Source of the DNA: Lachnospiraceae bacterium
GTDB taxonomy: Bacteria; Bacillota; Clostridia; Lachnospirales; Lachnospiraceae
Assembly: GCA_900765975.1 (NCBI GenBank)
Contig: CAAFTS010000170.1
Coordinates: 1-8,974 of the forward strand
DNA: 8,974 nucleotides
Direction: 5' to 3'
Shown here: one piece after another, positions 1 through 6,009 of the stretch
How positions within the stretch are numbered: the stretch's first letter is position 1
Layout: every line of letters starts with the position of its first letter
Position numbers and translations under genes: made by a program
Notes under the pieces: model-generated
Told to the model about the DNA's origin: nothing
Databases searched by the model: none
The model's input: only the letters and a program-made list of their open reading frames with translations

Positions 1-2
1 TA

Positions 3-740
3 TCCTTACGAAAAACGTCGCAGGCACTCAAGGATCTTTATAACATCAGCATCTCTCACCAGCAGATCGCCAACTATTGCAAAACAGCTGCTGTCTGTAT
101 CAAACCCTTTGTTGATCATTATGATTACAAAACAGGGGATGTTTTTACTGCTGACGAAACCTATATCAAAGTACGTGGTATCAAGGCTTACATTTGGTTC
201 ATAATGGACGCTGCAAGCCGGTCCATTATTGGATATCAGGTTTCTGACAATCGGAGTGTTGGTCCTTGTATCCTTGCCATGCGGATGGCTTTCCGTCATC
301 TCACAGAACTTCCTAAAAACTTTAGATTCATTGCGGATGGATACAGTGCGTATCCGTTAGCTGCCATGGCGTTTGCCAGAAAATTTAAAGATAGCTTTAA
401 ATTCAGCATTACACAAGTAATCGGCTTAACTAATGATGACGAAGTTTCAAAAGAATTTCGTCCCTACAAGCAGATGATCGAGCGCCTGAACCGCACTTAC
501 AAAGCCTCCTACCGAATCACAAATGGATTTGATAATTACGAAGGTGCCAACTACGATTTAGCTTTATGGGTGGCTTACTATAACTTTTTAAGACCTCACA
601 AACACAATCATTATCAGGTTTTGAATAAAGTGGATATGCTAAATGGCGCTGATAACATGCCGGGAAAATGGCAATTTCTCATTTTCTTAGGACAGCAGAC
701 CATCTTAAATCTTCAAACCGAAGGCTCTAACTGTTCTTAG
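3..740 (+). CDS. DDE transposase, IS6/IS240-like, 5' end outside window
   Basis: The frame is open from base 3 to the TAG at 738-740, giving 245 residues. The true start lies left of the window, so the ATG at 204 is internal: clear homology-like sequence precedes it. Visible residues 1-30 (SLRKTSQALKDLYNISISHQ...) look like a helix-turn-helix. A DDE catalytic core follows: D51 in TADETYIKVRG (153-155), D112 in IADGYSAYP (336-338) and E160 in MIERLNRTYK (480-482). The WFIMDAASRSIIGYQVSDNR strand is typical of the DDE_Tnp_IS240 type. The second D and the E are 47 residues apart, more than the 34 usual in classical IS6, so the family is approximate. The enzyme would cut and join DNA at the element ends. 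It is the only plus-strand gene and faces the polysaccharide operon. The C-terminal tail runs into a repeat-rich region and may not be original. Confidence 0.9.
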   Translation, partial: SLRKTSQALKDLYNISISHQQIANYCKTAAVCIKPFVDHYDYKTGDVFTADETYIKVRGIKAYIWFIMDAASRSIIGYQVSDNRSVGPCILAMRMAFRHLTELPKNFRFIADGYSAYPLAAMAFARKFKDSFKFSITQVIGLTNDDEVSKEFRPYKQMIERLNRTYKASYRITNGFDNYEGANYDLALWVAYYNFLRPHKHNHYQVLNKVDMLNGADNMPGKWQFLIFLGQQTILNLQTEGSNCS

Positions 741-859
741 ATTCCAAGCCCGAGGTAACAGATCCAGCCACCGAAAGCACAGCTTTCGGCTTGCCCTTGA
801 AGGCACGCAAAAGAACTGCTACACTGCTGTATCCGACCGGAGAATTTCTAACTGTTCTT
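726..859. repeat. Pair of 13-bp direct repeats around one palindrome arm
   Basis: The exact 13-mer tctaactgttctt occurs at 726-738, across the last codons of the transposase, and again at 847-859, in the centre of the large palindrome. The copies are 121 bases apart. An exact 13-base match in so short a stretch is unlikely by chance. It suggests a local duplication, or that both copies belong to one repeat unit that now supplies the transposase stop codon. Confidence 0.6.
771..789. repeat. Compact perfect hairpin after the transposase
   Basis: ccgaaagc (771-778) pairs perfectly with gctttcgg (782-789) across a three-base loop, aca. No T-tract follows on the plus strand (cttgccc) or on the minus strand (tggctgg), so it does not look like an intrinsic terminator. 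It sits next to the larger palindrome at 794-915 and probably belongs to the same structured unit. Confidence 0.65.
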
Positions 860-915
860 GAGTTCTTCGCCGTCGGTAATCTACATACAGCAGTTCTTTT
901 GCGTGCTGTCAAGGG
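794..915. repeat. Large imperfect palindrome, 18-bp perfect inner arms
   Basis: The outer arms cccttga (794-800) and tcaaggg (909-915) pair. After a 2x2 mismatch, gcacgcaaaagaactgct (803-820) pairs perfectly with 889-906. Further in, ccgac (833-837) can pair with gtcgg (872-876). The left arm carries an 8-base tandem duplication (period actgctac, 815-828). Without it the arms would match over 22 bases. Because of the symmetry, both strands encode similar short peptides (ARKRTA and VLLRA motifs), which creates spurious ORFs. The structure suggests a dispersed palindromic repeat of the REP/MITE kind or a structured part of the insertion sequence. Dispersal cannot be judged from one copy. Confidence 0.7.
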
Positions 916-1015
916 TGGCGTAAATTTACCTCTGACTAAAATATCTGCAATTATCAAGGTTCATCTGAGCCTTTTTCTTTTGACTCAGTTTTTCATAACT
1001 CATTTGACACTACCC

Positions 1016-1274
1016 ACCACTACCGTGGTATTTTTACTAAATCAAATGCCATAATGTAACAGTACCATACCCTTAAAAAACTATGTACCAATAACAGATA
1101 CATTCTCTATTTACCCCCACAATATTACAGGTTAAAATAGAGATTTCATCCACTTTTATCTAGTAATTTTTTCTATCATTTTAATTATAACACAGATTTC
1201 CTACCATTTTCCATCTTTTTTGCAATACCTATGATTGTTCTTTTGCTATATCCACATAAGCCTTATTCTTAAAC
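1016..1274. other. A/T-rich intergenic stretch without a confirmed gene
   Basis: No supported gene lies between the putative insertion sequence end and the fucose gene stop. Near 1016-1035 a weak 5-bp stem (accac/gtggt, loop tacc) is followed by A and TTTTT on the plus strand, a poor terminator candidate. At 1104-1143 a 9-bp inverted repeat (tctctattt at 1104-1112, aaatagaga at 1135-1143) encloses 22 bases, with no T-tract on the minus strand. A promoter-like sequence on the minus strand is listed separately. No convincing terminator follows the fucose gene, so its transcript may run on leftward. Confidence 0.5.
1184..1213 (-). promoter_or_regulatory. Possible extended -10 promoter downstream of the fucose gene
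   Basis: On the minus strand TGTTATAAT (1192 down to 1184) is an extended -10 element with a perfect TATAAT. At 18-bp spacing it is preceded by TGGAAA (1213 to 1208), which matches four of six bases of the -35 consensus. It would transcribe leftward, away from the fucose gene toward the insertion sequence, where no intact gene is visible. It could be the relic promoter of a lost gene or a chance match in A/T-rich DNA. Confidence 0.3.
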
Positions 1275-4200
1275 TCACCAAATAAATTCACTTTCCCACA
1301 CATCTACTCCAGAATCCTGGAATACATTGCGCAGTCGATTTTTCAAAGTATCTTTACTTACACCTTTTTTCAAAATCACCTGAAGGAATCCGCCTCCGCC
1401 TGCACCTGAGATAAACTTTCCATCAACTAGATCTTCACACGATTCGAAAATCTGATCAATACACGTATTTGTTGACCCCATATCTAGCTTCTTAGAGACT
1501 TCCCAATGCTGATTTAATAGTTTTGCGAACTCATCGACATTTCCCTGTTCCAATTCATATCTCATCAGCACTGCCAGATGTTTCATTTCTTCCAACGCCT
1601 CTACCGACTCTGCTCTTCCGCCGATATATCCTCCCACTACATAACGAAGAAGATTTCTTGCCAGTCTTCTCTGTCCTGTATAGATCAGAGCGAATCGCTC
1701 CTGCAATTCTTCTTTTGTTTCTTCATCCAGTTGAACGTATTCCACCTTGATATGCTGTGTCATTCCCGGCTTTGTTGTAATATATTTAATTCCCGGAGTC
1801 AGGCCGCCGACTTGATCCTGCCAGCCTCCGCCGGTACTCATAATCTGCTCTAAATGGAGTACTGTTTCATATAACGTTTCGTCAGACCACTCTTGACCGA
1901 AAAACTCCCCGATTGCCTTCACTGCTGCCCCAGATAAGATACTGCTTGTTCCAAGTCCGGAGCCCTTTGGCACATTACATACTCTTGTAGACAAGTAGAT
2001 TCCACCGCCAAGTCGCTTCAATATCTCCTGTAGGTCTGCCTCTCCTGTCTTTGGAATCACACCGCAGGCAATCAATGCTGCTTTATGAAGCGCAAATGAA
2101 TCATACGGATTGTGACAATCTTGAACCTCTTCTACCGTAGTTGCCTTTCCATAAGCATTAAAATCCAAACTTGCAAACTCAATATGTAGTTCATCCAGTC
2201 TACGAACCTCTACTTCAATCTGCTTCTCGCCCTTTAAAAGAATCGCGGCATTTAATACAACGCCACCTTTTTCATTACAATATGGCGGAGTGTCTGTCCA
2301 GCCGCCTCCCCAGTTCACACGAACCGGAAGGGTTACCTTCACCGCATCTTTTGCGATATGGTACTCGATATCATCAACGAATTCTGAATCTCCGCATACT
2401 GCTTCCTGGATCGTATCGAAGCACAGCTTTTCAATCACATCATATCCCATACCATGAAATACCGCCGACTGATATTTCATAGAACGTGAAATCGCATACA
2501 GCACGCGGATTTTCTGTGAGAATTCCATTGTTTCTGCCTTTTCCATCAAGATTTCAAATTGACGTTCATTGATTTCCTTCTCACCAAATAGCTTCAGAAC
2601 TGGAATATAATGCTCTCCTGCAAACAATCTTTCCAAAAACTTTTCCACCAGGATCTGATTTTCCAGCTCATTTTCCCACTTGATAAAACAGGTTGTATTT
2701 CCAAGAAGGAATGACTCCTGCAGACTGTATCGTGTCTCCTGCTTCCAGCTTTGAACTTCATCTGATGTAGCCGTTCCCGCCAGAATCTTCGTCAAGACAA
2801 GGGATGCCTGTACAGCCTCCTTCTGTGTGGCTTTTGCCGGATATAGCTTTGCATTCCACAGATAATGCTCCTCATCTTCCCACAAATCCTTTGCGGTAAT
2901 CCCTGCCTTCTCGATCAAGTCTTCCAGATTCCCGGTCAAAAAAGAGCCGTGATTTTCTAAAGTATTCTTCGGATTATCGTAAACACCATAAATACGTACA
3001 AGATGACTCTCTGCATCCCCCAGCTGTACTGCATGTAAAACCGTATTCTCAGGCACTTCCACCTCTTCCAGGCACAAATTACTTACCACTGCATCTTGAT
3101 GCACAATTGTATTGCCTTTTAACATACTGTTTTCAATATAACAGCCTTCTTCTATCGTTACTGCGACTTCCAACAACGCCTTGTGAAGCGCCGCCCCCTC
3201 AATGGCACGATTGGCACATACAACAGGTTTCCAGTCCAAAAATTCATAATCACTGATTTCTTCTGTCAGAAGCTGGCGAAGTTCCCTTGTCGTACCAAAA
3301 TGAATAAATTCTGCCGGTGACAAGCAGATCAACTTCATCGGAAACTGATGCAGCACTTCCCAGATTTTTGTTCTACAGTCATGCAATTCTTCACAGAAAC
3401 TTCCCTCCGGCTGCTCCTCATAGAATTGCTCTAATGTCGAATCTTTTGCAAGCGGATATAAGAAATCTCCGTAAAAACTAATACGCGATTTTTCATTTAC
3501 AAACTGCGCATACTTTTCTTCCTGAATCACTCCATTCTCGGAGATCAAAGAAAACAACGCTTCCAACATTTCTGAGCCACACAATACAGCTCCTGTATCC
3601 AGATCTACATTTCCCTCTGCATTGACAGCTCCCATATCGGTTAATGTCTCTACCGTCTGTTTATGTAAAAACTTCTGCACATGATCCGTTCCGTCATTTA
3701 AGAACACGCCATGATCCTTTCCGATTTCCACCGGAGATTTCATAGAAATTGCAGCTGCCCCTTCAAAAGAAGCATCGATCTGCAGCGGATTAAATAACAG
3801 CAGTACATCCCCTGATAAAATCAACATCCCTTCTTTAAACCGGGACGGAACCCCTGCCATTCCAATCAAAAATTCATCAAATAATGTAGACGGTCTTCCA
3901 TCCGGCAATTCTCTCGGAACGGGAGAAAACAATTTTCCACAAACAGAGTACTGTGGCACTCGTTTACTGTCTCCACCGGAATGGATCACCAGCACGCGTT
4001 TATTATGAAAGTTTCCCTGAAACCCTTCTTGCTCAGACAACACACGTAACACTTGCAATGTTGCCCCTCCGGAACCAATGCGTTTTCCTTCCGGATCAGG
4101 GATCACCAGAAATCTTGTATTCTTCGGAAGCACACCTTTGTCTCTTCTCCATGCGATCTGCTCTTCAAAAGACATTGCCTGCGCTTCATTGGATGCCGTC

Positions 4201-4328
4201 AATACTACATAATCCCACTGTGCATAGCTGGACTTTCGGATACTTCTCCCATAGTCCTCCCAAGCATCCAGATAACTCTGTCTCAGAAAAAGGTTTTTCA
4301 TCCTTCTATATTTCTGTATATTTTGCAT
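1275..4328 (-). CDS. fkp: Bifunctional L-fucokinase / fucose-1-phosphate guanylyltransferase
   Basis: The 1017-residue protein has the two-part layout of Bacteroides Fkp (about 950 aa) and plant FKGP (about 1055 aa), so it is full length. It would phosphorylate free L-fucose with ATP and join fucose-1-phosphate to GTP, giving GDP-L-fucose in the cytoplasm. The N-terminal pyrophosphorylase shows [12 protein letters not shown] (83-94) and HSGGDSKR (116-123). Residues about 390-430 look like a short left-handed beta-helix. The C-terminal GHMP kinase has all three motifs: [15 protein letters not shown] (669-683), [15 protein letters not shown] (787-801) and SGAGGGGF (974-981). The start ATG (4326-4328) overlaps the TAA of the priming transferase gene and has GGAG 7 bases upstream, so translation is probably coupled. 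Met10 is a weaker alternative. The family also includes heptose kinases, but the fused N-terminal domain favours fucose. No fucosyltransferase is in view. Confidence 0.92.
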   Translation of the reverse strand: MQNIQKYRRMKNLFLRQSYLDAWEDYGRSIRKSSYAQWDYVVLTASNEAQAMSFEEQIAWRRDKGVLPKNTRFLVIPDPEGKRIGSGGATLQVLRVLSEQEGFQGNFHNKRVLVIHSGGDSKRVPQYSVCGKLFSPVPRELPDGRPSTLFDEFLIGMAGVPSRFKEGMLILSGDVLLLFNPLQIDASFEGAAAISMKSPVEIGKDHGVFLNDGTDHVQKFLHKQTVETLTDMGAVNAEGNVDLDTGAVLCGSEMLEALFSLISENGVIQEEKYAQFVNEKSRISFYGDFLYPLAKDSTLEQFYEEQPEGSFCEELHDCRTKIWEVLHQFPMKLICLSPAEFIHFGTTRELRQLLTEEISDYEFLDWKPVVCANRAIEGAALHKALLEVAVTIEEGCYIENSMLKGNTIVHQDAVVSNLCLEEVEVPENTVLHAVQLGDAESHLVRIYGVYDNPKNTLENHGSFLTGNLEDLIEKAGITAKDLWEDEEHYLWNAKLYPAKATQKEAVQASLVLTKILAGTATSDEVQSWKQETRYSLQESFLLGNTTCFIKWENELENQILVEKFLERLFAGEHYIPVLKLFGEKEINERQFEILMEKAETMEFSQKIRVLYAISRSMKYQSAVFHGMGYDVIEKLCFDTIQEAVCGDSEFVDDIEYHIAKDAVKVTLPVRVNWGGGWTDTPPYCNEKGGVVLNAAILLKGEKQIEVEVRRLDELHIEFASLDFNAYGKATTVEEVQDCHNPYDSFALHKAALIACGVIPKTGEADLQEILKRLGGGIYLSTRVCNVPKGSGLGTSSILSGAAVKAIGEFFGQEWSDETLYETVLHLEQIMSTGGGWQDQVGGLTPGIKYITTKPGMTQHIKVEYVQLDEETKEELQERFALIYTGQRRLARNLLRYVVGGYIGGRAESVEALEEMKHLAVLMRYELEQGNVDEFAKLLNQHWEVSKKLDMGSTNTCIDQIFESCEDLVDGKFISGAGGGGFLQVILKKGVSKDTLKNRLRNVFQDSGVDVWESEFIW

Positions 4329-5758
4329 TACTTCGCTCCTTTTCTCAAAAGCACTCCAAACACCGTCATAAATAAAATCTTAATATCGAGAGAAATGGAC
4401 CAGTTATCAATATACTCCAGATCCAGTTTCAAAACCTCTTCAAAGTCCGTAATGTCACTTCTTCCCGTTGCCTGCCACAATCCGGTAATTCCCGGACGGA
4501 TACTCAGACGACGCTTATACTGTGTCTTATACTTCTCAAACTCATCCACAGTAGGCGGTCTTGTCCCGATCAGACTCATATCCCCTTTCAGAACATTCCA
4601 AAACTGCGGCAGTTCATCGATACTTGTCTTACGGATAAACTTTCCAACCTTTGTAATACGTGGGTCATCATCCATCTTAAACATCAGTCCGCTCATCTGA
4701 TTCTTTGCCATCAGCTCTTTTTTCCGTTCCTCCGCATCCTTGTACATGGAACGGAACTTATAGAACTTGAATCTTCTTCCATTCAGCCCCACACGCGTCT
4801 GAGAAAAGATCAATGGCCCCGGAGATTCCAACAGCAAAACAGGCGCCAAAAAAATCGTGACAACACCTGTGATTACCAATCCCACCAGCGCTCCCGCAAT
4901 ATCCATAATTCGTTTCACAACACGCATCTTCATATCGACAACGCTCTGCTGGAAAGTAATTGCATACACACCTCCCAGAGAACGCAGCTCTTTCTTCGCA
5001 TATTTTAAGTCAATATCAAAGATGTTAACATTCAAATTGACTGTCAGCCCCATATCCTCATAGCGCTCAATCACCTGTCCCACATGCACACCGCTTCGAT
5101 ATGGAACATTAATGTATACTTCATCCACAACTCTCTGCGTCAGACAATCATACATAGAGAAATAATTGCCCATGACCTGCGCCCCGTAGTATTCCTTTTC
5201 GATCATATCATCCGGCGCATCCAGTAAAATCCATCCCTTTAATTTATAATCGTACATAGACTCCAGATTCAAACGCTCCATAATCTCCGGAACCTTATCC
5301 ATCATCGTCAAAATAACCAGACGTTTCGTGTAAAAATTCTTCTCCTGTCTCCACTTCACATATAGCTTAAATCCATTGCGCAATACATATTGCAGCCCAA
5401 TCACCATCAAATATGTACTCACGATCACAACTCTTGAAAAATCTGTAGAAATCTTCAGTAAGAATAATGTAATAATCAGAATTGCAAGAATACATGTTGT
5501 CTCTTTAATAATATCAACGAGCTCTTTTAAATACCCGCGCTCGAAAAAATCTTTCTTTGTATTTCGAAAAAAAGACACAACAATATAGACCAGCAGTATA
5601 TATAAGAATACCGTTGATTCCGTCACCCTCTGATCCTTCCAGATAAAACTACCATTTCGAATATAATTAGCCACCCCATAACTAACCATCAAAGCAAGCA
5701 CATCAAGAACCATCACAAGAATTAACTCCACGCGCTTCCTCTTATCGCTTTCGCTCAT
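4328..5758 (-). CDS. Polyprenyl-phosphate sugar-1-phosphate transferase (EPS/capsule priming)
   Basis: This membrane enzyme starts glycan assembly by moving a sugar-1-phosphate from a nucleotide sugar to undecaprenyl phosphate. The layout is that of large WbaP/CpsE-type transferases. Numbered from the chosen start (476 aa), hydrophobic helices lie at about 10-32, 49-65, 87-103 and 108-125. A soluble Rossmann-like domain spans about 144-274 and a membrane-inserted helix about 282-311. The catalytic domain has [11 protein letters not shown] (334-344), the Asp-Glu dyad D381-E382 in [25 protein letters not shown] (398-402, T where many members have P) and [13 protein letters not shown] (421-433). 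The ATG at 5758 is preferred because GGGAGG sits 8 bases before it. An in-frame ATG at 5791 (487 aa) has no such site. It is the first gene of an operon with the fucose gene, overlapping it by one base. The transferred sugar cannot be read from sequence. Confidence 0.93.
   Translation of the reverse strand: MSESDKRKRVELILVMVLDVLALMVSYGVANYIRNGSFIWKDQRVTESTVFLYILLVYIVVSFFRNTKKDFFERGYLKELVDIIKETTCILAILIITLFLLKISTDFSRVVIVSTYLMVIGLQYVLRNGFKLYVKWRQEKNFYTKRLVILTMMDKVPEIMERLNLESMYDYKLKGWILLDAPDDMIEKEYYGAQVMGNYFSMYDCLTQRVVDEVYINVPYRSGVHVGQVIERYEDMGLTVNLNVNIFDIDLKYAKKELRSLGGVYAITFQQSVVDMKMRVVKRIMDIAGALVGLVITGVVTIFLAPVLLLESPGPLIFSQTRVGLNGRRFKFYKFRSMYKDAEERKKELMAKNQMSGLMFKMDDDPRITKVGKFIRKTSIDELPQFWNVLKGDMSLIGTRPPTVDEFEKYKTQYKRRLSIRPGITGLWQATGRSDITDFEEVLKLDLEYIDNWSISLDIKILFMTVFGVLLRKGAK
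4336..4343 (-). promoter_or_regulatory. Ribosome binding site of the fucose gene, inside the upstream gene
   Basis: AAAAGGAG on the minus strand ends 7 bases before the ATG at 4328. It lies within the last codons of the upstream transferase gene, next to the TAATG stop-start overlap. This supports Met1 and translational coupling of the two enzymes. Confidence 0.8.
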
Positions 5759-5766
5759 CTCTTTTC

Positions 5767-5772
5767 CCTCCC
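5767..5772 (-). promoter_or_regulatory. Strong ribosome binding site that decides the transferase start
   Basis: GGGAGG (5772 to 5767 on the minus strand) lies 8 bases before the ATG at 5758. The in-frame ATG at 5791 is preceded by tatatatgttgggtt, with no usable site, and would lie only about 15 bases from the predicted transcript start. Confidence 0.75.
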
Positions 5773-5812
5773 AATATTCATTTTCTCTCATAACCCAACA
5801 TATATATAAAAC

Positions 5813-5841
5813 ATTTTAACTGTATTCGACATTTTTTTCAA
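5813..5841 (-). promoter_or_regulatory. Sigma-A promoter of the polysaccharide operon
   Basis: On the minus strand a -35 TTGAAA (5841 to 5836) and a -10 TAAAAT (5818 to 5813) are separated by exactly 17 bases. Transcription would begin near 5806 and leave a leader of about 47 bases before the ATG at 5758. The promoter lies just beyond the terminator of the upstream gene, so the operon should be transcribed independently of it. Confidence 0.8.
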
Positions 5842-5930
5842 TAGACACAATTTCCGAATATCGGCAGAAAAATCGATTAATATTACATACATTTCATACA
5901 AATCCACTAAATTATCTTCCTCAACAAAGG

Positions 5931-5985
5931 AAACAAAAACAAAAATAAACGTTGCTGCAGTTTTCACTCAACTACAACAACGCTT
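5931..5985 (-). terminator. Strong intrinsic terminator of the TPR/AAA gene
   Basis: The arms at 5970-5985 and 5947-5962 form a 16-bp stem, with three G-U pairs when transcribed from the minus strand, around a 7-base loop (5963-5969). The stem is followed on that strand by ATTTTTGTTTTTGTTT (5946 to 5931). It begins 24 bases after the TAA of the large ORF. The opposite direction has no comparable U-tract. Confidence 0.9.
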
Positions 5986-6009
5986 ATATTTTGTTGGTAA
6001 CTATTTCTT

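Larger units (their letters stand above)
1..1015 (+). mobile_element. Insertion sequence, right part, provisional right end near 1015
   Basis: The transposase gene plus its non-coding tail is taken as the right part of an insertion sequence. The candidate outer end is at about 1003-1015. Read inward on the minus strand it begins GGGTAGTGTCAAA, a G-rich start followed by TGTCA that resembles many transposon termini. The matching left terminal repeat and any target duplication are outside the window, so the boundary is inferred. The tail from the stop codon to this point would be about 275 bases, long for such an element. Confidence 0.4.

Noticed and set aside
965..993. ctgag...ctcag stem followed by TTTTT as a terminator for the transposase
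   Set aside because: The stem is 5 bp with a 14-base loop, too weak to call.
727..1054. Two opposed ORFs (791-1054 plus, 727-957 minus) with similar peptide motifs
   Set aside because: They overlap each other across the palindrome, which explains the shared motifs. Neither has a good ribosome binding site, and one overlaps the transposase end.
1104..1143. 9-bp inverted repeat as a terminator for the fucose gene
   Set aside because: No U-tract follows on the minus strand and the 22-base loop is large. It is noted only as structure.
5759..5791. Longer start for the priming transferase at the ATG at 5791
   Set aside because: No ribosome binding site precedes it, while the internal ATG at 5758 has GGGAGG at ideal spacing.
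5854..5864. Dyad ccga-ata-tcgg just upstream of the operon promoter, as a possible operator
   Set aside because: The arms are only 4 bp and no second copy was seen, so chance is likely.
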